Shown here piece after piece: positions 8,864 through 18,272 of a stretch of 64,000 bases of DNA. The DNA comes from Lutimonas zeaxanthinifaciens. Lineage in GTDB: Bacteria > Bacteroidota > Bacteroidia > Flavobacteriales > Flavobacteriaceae. The first letter of the stretch is position 1, and every line of letters starts with the position of its first letter. A program made the translations under genes and the position numbers. The notes beneath the pieces were generated by a model that was not told the DNA's origin, searched no databases, and saw nothing but the letters and a program-made list of their open reading frames with translations. The stretch covers positions 1,736,001 to 1,800,000 of the forward strand of contig NZ_CP129964.1 of assembly GCF_030503675.1 (NCBI RefSeq). Direction: 5' to 3'.

Positions 8864-9229
8864 TTATGCTCTCGTCAGGACGGTGATTTCGCCTTCATCA
8901 TCAGTAATGGTTAATTTGTTTCCCACTATTAAATAAGTTGAAACTTCGGTCTCACCTTCCATAGTCATGGTCAATTGATCTCCCTCAGTACTCCATGAAA
9001 AAGAACTGTTTTCTGAGGCTGACTCACCGGCAAAACTTACCGTGGCCACCATGGTTCCTTTATTGTTCTCATGGAAAGTAGCTTCAAGGCTGATTTCAAT
9101 TCCTTCCGCTGATTCTGATAAGACCCAGGTTCCTATAATCGGGTTCACATCATCTGTACCATCATCAGTACATGAAACTGCTGTCGTTAAGGCGACAAAC
9201 ATGATCAGCATATATTTAATTTTTTTCAT
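8864..9229 (-). CDS. lipocalin-like surface lipoprotein
   Basis: This 121-residue protein has a lipobox (TTAVSC) followed by TDDGTDD, an acidic export-type signal. The mature part begins with IIGTWVLSE and continues with alternating strands, the pattern of the small lipocalin-like lipoproteins common in Flavobacteriia. These are thought to bind hydrophobic ligands or to be structural; no ligand can be inferred. Confidence 0.7.
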   Translation of the reverse strand: MKKIKYMLIMFVALTTAVSCTDDGTDDVNPIIGTWVLSESAEGIEISLEATFHENNKGTMVATVSFAGESASENSSFSWSTEGDQLTMTMEGETEVSTYLIVGNKLTITDDEGEITVLTRA

Positions 9230-9445
9230 CTTATTTGATTTTGATAGTTAATCATCTCTACTCATATGGCTTTTCAAGTACGGCCTGTTTATTATATAGT
9301 TTCTACTCTATAGACCCTTTGAAAACGGATAAAAGCCTGATTTAGTATATTAAACAGGTTGTTAGTGGTTAGATCAGGGGAAATAATAAGCTATCTTTAT
9401 CAGATAAAAATGAAATTTTGCTCTTAATTAAGCACGTTGCCTTCT

Positions 9446-10399
9446 ATGAAATTATTCTATAAAATTATCAAAGCCTTACTCTTGTTTATTGGTATCATGA
9501 TCATTGTTGTCAGTTTATTTTTTGGTCACAAAGACATACCGTTAGAAGAATTAAAATCAAAGTATGCACAGGCACCTTCTCAGTTTGTTGATATAGAAGG
9601 AATGCAGGTGCATTTTAGGGATGAAGGGGATCAAATGACTGACATGCCAATTGTATTGATCCATGGAACCGGAGCCAGCTTACACACCTTTGATGAATGG
9701 GCAGAACGTTTAAAAAGAGAGCATCGTGTGATCCGAATGGATCTGCCTGGATTTGGACTTACCGGCCCTTTTCCTGACAGAAATTATTCCATGGAAAACT
9801 ATGTAGACTTTATAAAAGAATTCTTAGAAAGTAGAGGCGTGGGTACATGCATCCTGGGTGGTAATTCATTAGGGGGCGCCATCGCCTGGCAGTTTACCGC
9901 TAAAAACCCGGAGATGGTGGAAAAACTCATTTTGATTGATGCTGCAGGCTATCCCATGAAATCAGAAAGCAGGCCGATTGCCTTTACGCTGGCACGTATC
10001 CCGGTAGTGAATAAAGCATTAACGTTTATTACCCCGCTTAGTATGGTTCGATCAAGTGTAGAAAATGTATATGCCGATAAATCCAAGGTGTCAGATCAAC
10101 TTGTTGAGCGCTATTTTAAACTTACCTTAAGAACAGGAAATCGACAAGCCCTGGTTGACAGAATGGCTATGGAAACTGACATGTCCAAAACAGGGTTGAT
10201 TAAAAATATTAATCAAGCGACCCTGGTACTCTGGGGAGACGAAGATCTTTTGATTCCTGTTGCTAATGCGTATCTTTTTCATAAGGACCTTCCAAATAGT
10301 GAACTGGTGATCCTGAAAAATTCCGGACATGTTCCGATGGAAGAGAGTCCTGAGGAAAGCCTTGAGGCCCTGTTTGAGTTCCTTGGTGTTACACCTTGA
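9446..10399 (+). CDS. membrane-anchored alpha/beta hydrolase
   Basis: I prefer the ATG at 9446 to the TTG at 9437. The protein opens with a transmembrane anchor (KALLLFIGIMIIVVSLFF), then an alpha/beta hydrolase fold. The oxyanion loop is LIHGTGAS, the nucleophile elbow GGNSLGG, the acid WGDEDLL and the catalytic histidine SGHVPMEE, so the Ser-Asp-His triad is complete. Length and layout fit the broad esterase, epoxide hydrolase and dehalogenase group; the substrate is not predictable. It ends 13 bases from a convergent gene. Confidence 0.85.
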   Translation: MKLFYKIIKALLLFIGIMIIVVSLFFGHKDIPLEELKSKYAQAPSQFVDIEGMQVHFRDEGDQMTDMPIVLIHGTGASLHTFDEWAERLKREHRVIRMDLPGFGLTGPFPDRNYSMENYVDFIKEFLESRGVGTCILGGNSLGGAIAWQFTAKNPEMVEKLILIDAAGYPMKSESRPIAFTLARIPVVNKALTFITPLSMVRSSVENVYADKSKVSDQLVERYFKLTLRTGNRQALVDRMAMETDMSKTGLIKNINQATLVLWGDEDLLIPVANAYLFHKDLPNSELVILKNSGHVPMEESPEESLEALFEFLGVTP

Positions 10400-10412
10400 G
10401 CTAAACTTCATT

Positions 10413-12833
10413 TTAACCAAGGCTCGTGGCATTAGTTCCTTTGATCAGGAAACTGCTTAAAAAGGCTATTAAATAAGCTGCGCATGCCAGGATCATCACC
10501 ATGGTAAAACCTGTTTCTACGGCTATAATTGTGGCGACAGAAGTACTTATGACGGATAGGCAACCGTTAATGCCCCAGGCCCAGGGAACCAGATGTTCTT
10601 GTTGCTTACTCAACAATTTTAATCCCATCGGAAAAGGCATACCCATCAGGAAAGCAGGAATTCCGATTGATACCAGTGTCAATATGAGTCTTAACATAAT
10701 AGGCCATCCTTCGGTCTGGTTGAGCAGGTAACCAAAAAACAACACATAAACTATGATGATTGCGCCTATGGATGCGGTTACGCGGCGCAGTAGTTTTTTA
10801 CTAAGCTCAAGCCGGGATGAATACAAACTTCCCAGACCCGAACACAGGAGCATCACGCTGATCACAGTGGCCACGGCATAGATAGGATGCCCAATATAGC
10901 GGACAAGATATTTTATGAGTACGATTTCAAGGAACATATAGCCCAGACCCAGGCCGGAAAAATAGAATAGTACCCAGGTCTTGTTTCCTCCTTTAAAACC
11001 AAGTTTGAACAAGGGAAGGATGATGAGCACAAAAGCAAGTATAAAAACCTGTATCAGGGTAACCAAAACGATCAGATAGCCCAGTTCAAGGAAAGCGGCT
11101 CGTTCCCCGAGCTGATTCCACTGCCTGCCAATATTTTTTAATCTGAGAAACTGAAAGAAGTAAGGGCGGTTATCAGTGGGTATATTAATGTTAAAATCGT
11201 TGGCTTGGATAAGCTGATCTCTCTCCGGGCCGAACATTCCTCGAATAAGATCAAAAACTTCTTCATTTTCAAAACTATTGTTAGCTTCTGTTGCTTCATA
11301 TCCCGGTAACAGCACGGGATCAAAACCTTTTGAATCACAAAAATCGATCACTTTATTGATGTGATCCTGGTTTAAGGGACTCTTTTTTACAACATAGGTA
11401 AGCGTGGCCCAGCTTCTTATGGCTGCCACATACTGCATGGGGTTCTCTATTTCAAGGCTTTGAAGGAGACCGGAAATCATGGCGGCATTTTTAAGTGCAA
11501 TTCGAGGAGGAATGTCAATATAAGAGGAAAACACGATCATGCCTTCATCCGTTAGTTTATGCCACATTTCAGATAAGGCTTCTGCTGTTAACAAATTTTC
11601 TTCTTGAAGTGCATTCAGGCCAACGGAACCGCCAAAAGATCCTGACATAGGAAACTGGATCAAGTCAAACGTTTGAGGGGTTTGCTTGAGGAAGGATCGT
11701 GCTGTGGTATTGTAAAATTTTATTCCTTTCTTAAAATACAAGGAGTCAGTTTGCTGAGCATAAGGTCCTTTGATCAATTCTGTTATACTGGCATTAGGTT
11801 CAATGGCATAGATTTTTTTGGCTCCCTTTTCAAGAGCATGTGCCACATCCAACCCGGCACCTGCGTGGAAAATAAGTACCTCCCTTGGGTTTTCGAGATG
11901 ATAGGGAAGGGCTATCGTAGTATGGTCCAAAACATTTGCCTGGTCTGTTTCTGCTCTATGAGGAAGGGCCGCAAACCAGTTTCCATTGTTAAAAACTACT
12001 TTTGACGGCTCGATGGGTGCTGTATAATTAAGACTCAAACCAGGAGCATAGCGTTGCACGGGAGAAGACACTACCTGAACCAGCCCGTAAGGACTAGTTG
12101 ATTCATGTTCTACAACTGCATCCGGGAGATTCATGGCGTAGCTTATACTTTTAAACTGTGATGGTTTCAGGTCAAAAGAATGATAGCCCTGATAGATACA
12201 GATTGCCATAACGATCAGGCCGTAGATGAACAAGAGTTGTCGTTTCGATCTTTTGACAATCAGAAGGGCCCCAAAAACCGGTAGCAGTGCAATTACCCAC
12301 GGAAGATCTGTCGGCCCAAGGTACCAAAGTAAAAGGACGCCCATCGCGCCTCCAAGGCCCGAACCGAACATGTCGGCAAAATAGTAAACCCCGATCTGAT
12401 CTACTTTTTTAACAAAAATGAGTCCAAGGGCCATGGAACCCATTAAAAAGGGAAGAAAAAATAGCAGGTAACTACCGAGCAATCTTCCAAATTGCGAGGG
12501 ATCAACAAAGAGCAGATAGGAATCAAACAATAAAATATCCATTCGAGACATTCTGACCCCCAAGCTCATAAGCAAGCCACAGCTGATCATAAAAAAGGGC
12601 AGCATCCATTCTGATCGGGCCAAAAAATATTTTCTATAAAGTGACAGGAGGGTTCCTCCGGCACCAAATCCCAAAAGAGCAATGGATATGACCATATAGG
12701 CAAAATGATGCCATTGCACGATGGTAAAAAAATGCATCAATTGTATTTCATAGGCAACAATGGCTGCTGATAAAACTGCCACTGACAGGGCCAGCCTTAT
12801 GGTATTGCCGTTGTATTTGATTTGATCACTCAT
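10413..12833 (-). CDS. membrane-embedded spermidine-synthase-like protein
   Basis: The product of 806 residues has an N-terminal set of transmembrane helices (about residues 12-230), a central soluble Rossmann domain of the spermidine synthase class, and a C-terminal block of helices. The nucleotide motif is VLIFHAGAGLDVAHALEKG with the acidic IYAIEPN strand. Typical polyamine-substrate residues of true spermidine synthases are not clear, so the donor may be SAM or decarboxylated SAM and the acceptor unknown; similar fused membrane proteins are widespread and uncharacterised. It lies 24 bases behind an exported PCMT homologue on the same strand, so the two are likely an operon. Confidence 0.75.
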   Translation of the reverse strand: MSDQIKYNGNTIRLALSVAVLSAAIVAYEIQLMHFFTIVQWHHFAYMVISIALLGFGAGGTLLSLYRKYFLARSEWMLPFFMISCGLLMSLGVRMSRMDILLFDSYLLFVDPSQFGRLLGSYLLFFLPFLMGSMALGLIFVKKVDQIGVYYFADMFGSGLGGAMGVLLLWYLGPTDLPWVIALLPVFGALLIVKRSKRQLLFIYGLIVMAICIYQGYHSFDLKPSQFKSISYAMNLPDAVVEHESTSPYGLVQVVSSPVQRYAPGLSLNYTAPIEPSKVVFNNGNWFAALPHRAETDQANVLDHTTIALPYHLENPREVLIFHAGAGLDVAHALEKGAKKIYAIEPNASITELIKGPYAQQTDSLYFKKGIKFYNTTARSFLKQTPQTFDLIQFPMSGSFGGSVGLNALQEENLLTAEALSEMWHKLTDEGMIVFSSYIDIPPRIALKNAAMISGLLQSLEIENPMQYVAAIRSWATLTYVVKKSPLNQDHINKVIDFCDSKGFDPVLLPGYEATEANNSFENEEVFDLIRGMFGPERDQLIQANDFNINIPTDNRPYFFQFLRLKNIGRQWNQLGERAAFLELGYLIVLVTLIQVFILAFVLIILPLFKLGFKGGNKTWVLFYFSGLGLGYMFLEIVLIKYLVRYIGHPIYAVATVISVMLLCSGLGSLYSSRLELSKKLLRRVTASIGAIIIVYVLFFGYLLNQTEGWPIMLRLILTLVSIGIPAFLMGMPFPMGLKLLSKQQEHLVPWAWGINGCLSVISTSVATIIAVETGFTMVMILACAAYLIAFLSSFLIKGTNATSLG

Positions 12834-12857
12834 ATAAAAGAGCGAATGAGCATTTGA

Positions 12858-13556
12858 TTATTCAGATTTTCTGGTAAAAGGAACGAACCGAACAAACATG
12901 AGGTTTCTGGATTTTGTTTTTCCTCCCTTTTTTGTTACCATAAGGAGTTGTTGCGTTGCAAAAGGAGTACCTACGGGAATGATCATTCGTCCGCCTTCTT
13001 TTAACTGAGCGATAAGTGGTGGTGGCACAAATTCAGCCGCCGCTGTAACCACAATGGCATCAAACGGCCCTTTATCTTCCCATCCATAATAACCATCAGC
13101 ACTTTTGGTTAGCACATTGTTATAGCCGAGTTCCTTGAGTTGTTTATTGGACCTTAGGTGTAGCTCGTCTATGATCTCAATGGTATAGACACTATCTACT
13201 ATCCTGCTGAGTATGGCAGCCTGGTATCCTGATCCGGTACCTATTTCAAGCACCTTGAAATTGCTTTCAGGTCTGATAGCTTCTGTCATAAACGCTACAA
13301 TATAAGGTTGAGAAATAGTTTGTCCGAAACCGATAGGTAAGGGGCCATCACGATAGGCCTGCGATCTGATTTCCTGAGGCACGAAAAGGTGTCGCGGCAC
13401 CTCAAGCAAAGCCCTTAACGTCGCTTTGTCCTTTACACCCCTCGACTTTATGCCATCAGCGATCATTCTTTCTCTTGACTCCAGATAGTCATTTTGTGAA
13501 GCCAGAAAAAGAGGCAGGAATAAAAATATCCCTAAATATAACCTATTCATCTTCAT
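12858..13556 (-). CDS. pcm: exported protein-L-isoaspartate O-methyltransferase
   Basis: This is a PCMT with its usual motifs: the GFGQTISQPYIVAFMTE substrate loop, the SAM motif VLEIGTGSGYQAAIL, and the later strand DAIVVTAAAEFVPPPL. It repairs L-isoaspartyl residues using SAM. A clear signal peptide precedes the domain (LYLGIFLFLPLFLASQ), which is unusual because SAM is not expected in the periplasm, although such exported forms occur in Flavobacteriia. It is the first gene of a two-gene operon with the spermidine-synthase-like membrane protein. Confidence 0.88.
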   Translation of the reverse strand: MKMNRLYLGIFLFLPLFLASQNDYLESRERMIADGIKSRGVKDKATLRALLEVPRHLFVPQEIRSQAYRDGPLPIGFGQTISQPYIVAFMTEAIRPESNFKVLEIGTGSGYQAAILSRIVDSVYTIEIIDELHLRSNKQLKELGYNNVLTKSADGYYGWEDKGPFDAIVVTAAAEFVPPPLIAQLKEGGRMIIPVGTPFATQQLLMVTKKGGKTKSRNLMFVRFVPFTRKSE

Positions 13557-13633
13557 AAGACTTTTTCAAAGGTTTATGACACCCTTAAAGTTACAACAAT
13601 AAGGGGTCAATTCAAAGTCATTAGGGATGGGAA

Positions 13634-15064
13634 TTATGCATTTCCGTGAGTTCTGGTTTGGTTCTTAAAATAATAGACAAAGCAAATTAGCACGATAAGG
13701 GTAGCAATCAAAATCAGACTTATTCCGCTGGCCGGGTCATGATTGATGATTACCTTAAGGGTTGTTTGATACATTACGGGAAAAATTATTACCCAGAGGG
13801 ATCCAAACAGGATTCCCAGTATCAACAAAAGATTCGGTTTGAGATTTTTACTCAGGCCTGTTCTGAAATTTACGGCCCTCCATTTTTTGAGCTGAAGCAC
13901 CAGAATGATGAGGAGTGCCACAACCAACAGAGGAATACTTCTTATCATGTAAAAAAAGGTTTTGGAATAGGACTTAGGTTCTTTTTCAGCCAATATATTC
14001 GAAATGCCTGAAGCAATTTCAAAGGCGGTATCGACTCCTGAATTTATGGCTACAAAAATGGCGGTTTCTGTTTCGGGATCAAGGATCATACAAGTGTTAA
14101 ACCCTTCAGTAAGACCAGTATGATAAAGGACCAATTGATCTTGACGCTTATTGATGAACCAACCCATACCATAACCAGATTCAGTCTTGTTCTTCGTGGT
14201 AAAAAGAGAAGTTGCAAGATTCTGGTCAATGAACTTACTGGAATCATTTGTATATCCCTTGAGGTGTTCTCTCAAATAAATGGCCATATCATGAGCGTTA
14301 CTAGCTATATGTCCTTCGGGAATCTGGTCTCTGTAATAGGAGGAAGTGTAAGGAATTATCGGATAGTAGAGAAAATAATTATAACTGCCCGGAAAACCTT
14401 TACGCTCAGGGTCAAGTACAAATCCTGATGTATGGTTTAATTCCAGGGGTTGCAGAATCTCTTTTTTCAGGTTCGCACCATATTGACTTCCTGTTACCTC
14501 TTCTACAATGTATCCCAGTAATCGGTAATTGATATTTGAATATTGGTATTCGAATTGTGAAGAATCAAGGGATAGTTCAGACAACATGAGCTCGACTTCC
14601 TTTTGGGTTGACCCGGTACTATCTTCCTCAATGGTAATTCTTCCAAGAATGGAAGGGATTCCTGAGGCATGATGCAGTAAATCTTTGATAGTGATTATAT
14701 CTGATACGCCTTTATCAGCATATTGAAACCAGTTGAGATACTTAACCACCGGATCATTTATATTCAGCAATCCTTTTTCCTGCAGTTTTAATATCAAGAG
14801 TGCCGTAAAGGATTTACTACAGGAACCGATCAGTACCTGTTCACTACTGTTGATCTTTCCAAAATAGTTTGAATATAGTGTTGAGTGGATGTCTGTGATT
14901 GAAACCGCAACCCCGGGAAGATTATAGGAATCTTTAATTCCTAGCACATAAGTTGTTATTTTTTCCGAATCTATTTTGGATTGCGACCAGAGTGAAAAAA
15001 AGGATAACAGAAAAAAAAGTGGGAGTAGCTGACGATAAAAATCCCGGAATAAAATGCGTATCAA
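13634..15064 (-). CDS. beta-lactamase-family serine hydrolase with C-terminal membrane segments
   Basis: The 476-residue protein has a signal peptide (LLPLFFLLSFFSLWSQ) and a class C beta-lactamase/DD-peptidase fold. The SxxK motif is SCSK (within IGSCSKSFTALL) and the YxN motif is in YQYSNINYRLLG. After about residue 370 there are three hydrophobic helices, so the catalytic domain is held at the inner membrane facing the periplasm. Proteins of this type are esterases, D-aminopeptidases or peptidoglycan enzymes; which one cannot be said. A related hydrolase without the membrane tail lies at 21059. Confidence 0.85.
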   Translation of the reverse strand: MIRILFRDFYRQLLPLFFLLSFFSLWSQSKIDSEKITTYVLGIKDSYNLPGVAVSITDIHSTLYSNYFGKINSSEQVLIGSCSKSFTALLILKLQEKGLLNINDPVVKYLNWFQYADKGVSDIITIKDLLHHASGIPSILGRITIEEDSTGSTQKEVELMLSELSLDSSQFEYQYSNINYRLLGYIVEEVTGSQYGANLKKEILQPLELNHTSGFVLDPERKGFPGSYNYFLYYPIIPYTSSYYRDQIPEGHIASNAHDMAIYLREHLKGYTNDSSKFIDQNLATSLFTTKNKTESGYGMGWFINKRQDQLVLYHTGLTEGFNTCMILDPETETAIFVAINSGVDTAFEIASGISNILAEKEPKSYSKTFFYMIRSIPLLVVALLIILVLQLKKWRAVNFRTGLSKNLKPNLLLILGILFGSLWVIIFPVMYQTTLKVIINHDPASGISLILIATLIVLICFVYYFKNQTRTHGNA

Positions 15065-15122
15065 TTGAAGCGAAGTTTAAGTTTCAACGCTAAAGATAAT
15101 ACAGACAGTTAGAAAAATGATA

Positions 15123-15281
15123 TTACATCAGATTTAAATCAATTCTGTCGTTTTTTGAAACTTCAACTTCAATGATATTGAACTCCTGGTTGTGTTCTAT
15201 ATCATATAAAACAAAAGGTAATTTTTTCTGCTTCGGATCTAATTTCTGTAATTCCTTAATCAGGTCATTTATCGTTTTCAT
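15123..15281 (-). CDS. small conserved-looking protein of unknown function
   Basis: The frame extends to 15341, but the ATG at 15281 gives a natural start (MKTINDLIKELQKLDPKQKK). The 52-residue product has an N-terminal amphipathic helix and two predicted strands (LPFVLYDIE and FNIIEVEVS). It resembles small proteins that start with a KTVxELIxxL helix found in phages and chromosomes, but I cannot name a family. It is alone between the hydrolase and cyclase genes on the same strand. Confidence 0.5.
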   Translation of the reverse strand: MKTINDLIKELQKLDPKQKKLPFVLYDIEHNQEFNIIEVEVSKNDRIDLNLM

Positions 15282-15397
15282 AGGTAAGCAATTATTGGTA
15301 AAGTATGATATAAAACGAACCAACAAGGTATTATATTGCATGAAAACAAATTGGTATTCAATTATTTACAACTCACAAACAAATGGTAAAGCAGAAT

Positions 15398-17233
15398 TTA
15401 TCCATGAACAAGATTCATTTTCACCTCTTCCTGAGCCTGATTGATTTTTTCGTTTACAAAATACATTTTCATCTTTAAATTGTATTTGCATTCGATTTCA
15501 CCACGATAGGAGCAATGGAATTGATCCTTCACAATTTGATAGGTGTTTTCAGAAATATTGATTTTCCCTGGTATGGAGTTTGACTCCATACGTGAAGCAA
15601 TATTCACGGTGTCTCCCCAAATGTCGTAGGCAAACTTTTTGGTGCCGACAACCCCGGCTACAACAGGACCGGTATTTATTCCTATGCGTATATCAAATCG
15701 GGTCAGATTATTTGGATCGGATATTTTAGATTCTTCAACAAAGTCCTTGATCTCAAAAGCCGCCATAAGGATTCGGTTGGCGTGATCATGTGTTGGAAAG
15801 GGAAGCCCTCCGGCGCACATATAGGCGTCACCAATGGTTTTGATCTTTTCCAGGCCATATTTCTCCATAATCTGATCGAATTTTGAAAAATAGAAATCAA
15901 TACTTTCAACCAGTTCTTCGGGAGATAATTGACCTGAATTTATGGTAAAGGCTTTAAAATCAGTAAACATTACCGTTACGGCTTCAAAATGTTTGGCTTT
16001 CACTCTACCTGCCTGTTTGAGTTCCTGGGCGGTTTTTTCAGGAAGTATATTGCATAGGAGGCTTTCTGACCGGTCTCTTTCTTCTGCAATAATACTACTG
16101 GTTTTTTTGATAAAATGGTTTCTGTGGAGAAGGCCGATAAGTAAAAGTAAGATCAGAATAAGTGCTATAAAACTGGTAATGGCAAGAATCCTTTGATTAT
16201 ACTGTTTTGCGCTCATGAGATCGAGTTCCGTCTGCTTTAATGAGAGTTCATGATTCAATTTTAGGTTGGCTGCTTTGGTTACATTCTCAAGATTCAGCGT
16301 GTTTTCGCGATAACTGTAATACTTTTTCAAATATGCATTCGATTCTTTATAATCTTCGGCATATTCATATAACAATGACAATTTTAAATTGGCTTCAGCA
16401 ATTTGCTCCTGCAAATCGTGTTTTTCGGATAGTTCCAAGCTCCTTTTGGCATAAGAATAAGCTTTATCCCAATTGTCTTTTCGCAAATAAATATCAGACA
16501 TATAAGTCAGGTACACCGCAATAGGATAATAATCTTCATATTGATCGAGGATTTTGATGGCTTCATTGATGTTAGCCTCAGCAGCTTCATCATGTCCAAG
16601 GCTTGCCTGTATCATCCCAGTGTTTCCCATACAATAGGCCTCTCCCAATTTAAACCCTTTCCGCTTAAATATTGCCCAGCCTTCATTGGTTGCTTTCGTA
16701 GCTAAGGAATACTTTTCCATGGTGATATACAGATCACCCAAATTGACGAGAGCAGTTCCTAATTTTCCTTCCTCATTCAAGGACCTGAAAAGTTCAATGC
16801 TTTCTACATAATATTTTTCTGCTTCGTCATAATTTTCCATGGCCGAATAGGTGCCTGCAACTGCAGTCATGGTACTGGCAACCCTTCGTTGATCATCCAT
16901 TCGCCAAGCGTACATCTGAGCCTTTAAATAGGATTCTCTGGCCTGAACATTATTTCCCAGTTTTGTCAGTGCATTTCCTTTTTGCAGATGACCGGCATAG
17001 AGGTATTCAAATATGGAATCCTCTGCTGCTTTCTGAATGATCAATTCAGAATATTGCAGAACGCGATCGTAGTTAGTGTCATAGTCTGTTATTTCAGCAA
17101 GCATTTTAAGCTCGCTATAGCTGTAGGCTCCTGAACGGTACTGTAAAATCAGGCTATCTGCTTTTTTTTGATCTTGAGCGAATAAGAAATTTCCCAAAAA
17201 GGAAAGGATAATGAGGATTGTATGTATTTTCAT
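15398..17233 (-). CDS. TPR-containing class III adenylate cyclase
   Basis: I use the ATG at 17233, which gives a clean signal peptide; an upstream TTG adds 17 unlikely residues. Order: signal peptide, six to seven TPRs (about 60-330), a transmembrane helix (ILAITSFIALILILLLLIGL), and a C-terminal cyclase domain. Metal aspartates are in VMFTDFKAFT and IGDAYM. The purine-selecting pair is Lys in KIKTIGDAYM and Asp in AYDIWGDTVNIASRME, the adenylate-type rather than guanylate-type combination. The periplasmic TPR part probably senses a signal or partner and controls cAMP synthesis in the cytoplasm. Confidence 0.88.
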   Translation of the reverse strand: MKIHTILIILSFLGNFLFAQDQKKADSLILQYRSGAYSYSELKMLAEITDYDTNYDRVLQYSELIIQKAAEDSIFEYLYAGHLQKGNALTKLGNNVQARESYLKAQMYAWRMDDQRRVASTMTAVAGTYSAMENYDEAEKYYVESIELFRSLNEEGKLGTALVNLGDLYITMEKYSLATKATNEGWAIFKRKGFKLGEAYCMGNTGMIQASLGHDEAAEANINEAIKILDQYEDYYPIAVYLTYMSDIYLRKDNWDKAYSYAKRSLELSEKHDLQEQIAEANLKLSLLYEYAEDYKESNAYLKKYYSYRENTLNLENVTKAANLKLNHELSLKQTELDLMSAKQYNQRILAITSFIALILILLLLIGLLHRNHFIKKTSSIIAEERDRSESLLCNILPEKTAQELKQAGRVKAKHFEAVTVMFTDFKAFTINSGQLSPEELVESIDFYFSKFDQIMEKYGLEKIKTIGDAYMCAGGLPFPTHDHANRILMAAFEIKDFVEESKISDPNNLTRFDIRIGINTGPVVAGVVGTKKFAYDIWGDTVNIASRMESNSIPGKINISENTYQIVKDQFHCSYRGEIECKYNLKMKMYFVNEKINQAQEEVKMNLVHG

Positions 17234-17440
17234 CTTGACAGTAGGGATAATAACTAAGAACGTCATCGCCGAGACCCACTTCAAACCTCTTTCAATGATA
17301 TTTTAGATTGTAAAAACTAAATCATCTTATTTGAGTTTCAAAAATAAAGAGTTTTCATTTTTTAATAAAATCATTTAGGATGAATGGTATGGTTTTCTTT
17401 CCAAACAGCTTAAAATTTCTTTCAAATGAATTTTGTAAAG

Positions 17441-17448
17441 TATATTTG
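17441..17448 (+). promoter_or_regulatory. -7 promoter element of the epimerase/AraC operon
   Basis: TATATTTG is a perfect match to the Bacteroidota TAnnTTTG element, 15 bases before the ATG at 17463. No clear TTG -33 box was found at the usual spacing. Confidence 0.5.
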
Positions 17449-17462
17449 TTAAAACAAATTGA

Positions 17463-18269
17463 ATGGATCAATACGTAATTACCAGTCCTGATAAAGAAAG
17501 CACTGTGGTCACGGATCATGGAGAGTTAGTTGGTTACAGTCATTTTGGCGAAGAATTGATCCATCAAAAAGGAGACAGGGGCTGGAGAAACTCAGATACC
17601 GAAATGTTTCCTGTAATCGGGCCGACTTCTGCTAATGATTTTAAGGTAATCACCTCAAGAGGGTATGCCCTTCAGGATCAACATGGTCTGTTGCGTGAAA
17701 TGGACTATAAAGTAATCGAGGTGAAGGATGATGAAATTACATTTGAGAAGGTCTATAAAAAAGGTACACATTTAAAGAATTCAAAGTATCCGGACAAATC
17801 CAGTATTGAGACTGTTTTTTGGCCCTATGATTTTACCTTCCGAAAGAAATTAAAAATCACAGATCATTCACTTGATATACGTTTCGAAATAGAAGCAGAA
17901 GAGGGTATGCCTTATATGCTGGGATATCATCCCGCTTTCAGGTTATCGGGGCAGAATACGGAATGCATTGAATATGGCAAGGATCAAATCAGGTTGCAGG
18001 ATGTTCTTGACGTGGGTTCTGTTGCTTATCAGGTAAAGGATACAGATTACATAAGACTAGTAAAACAAGAGGGACAATCTCTTGATCTAAGAACAAAAGG
18101 ATTCGGAAATTTTATGCTCTGGACCGAAGTGCCGAACATGATTTGTATCGAGCCCATTACTTCGTATCCCTATACCGGTAAAAAGGAACTGGGGAAAGAG
18201 CTGTTTACTCATGCGAAAAAAGGTGAAACAGCTTATTTTGAGGTAATCATCAAACCTATAAAAGCATAG
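17463..18269 (+). CDS. aldose 1-epimerase family protein
   Basis: The product is 268 residues of galactose-mutarotase fold. The key motifs are GYHPAFRL (catalytic-type histidine) and ICIEPITSYPYTG near the C-terminus (catalytic-type glutamate), as in GalM and YeaD-like proteins. It should interconvert alpha and beta anomers of a sugar or bind one; the Bacteroidota branch is not well defined as to substrate. It is followed three bases later by an AraC-type regulator, which suggests the pair works on a sugar-responsive circuit. Confidence 0.85.
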   Translation: MDQYVITSPDKESTVVTDHGELVGYSHFGEELIHQKGDRGWRNSDTEMFPVIGPTSANDFKVITSRGYALQDQHGLLREMDYKVIEVKDDEITFEKVYKKGTHLKNSKYPDKSSIETVFWPYDFTFRKKLKITDHSLDIRFEIEAEEGMPYMLGYHPAFRLSGQNTECIEYGKDQIRLQDVLDVGSVAYQVKDTDYIRLVKQEGQSLDLRTKGFGNFMLWTEVPNMICIEPITSYPYTGKKELGKELFTHAKKGETAYFEVIIKPIKA

Positions 18270-18272
18270 CGC

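Noticed and set aside
11673-12005. Antisense frame inside the spermidine-synthase-like gene
   Set aside because: It lies fully within a well-supported gene on the other strand and has no family features.
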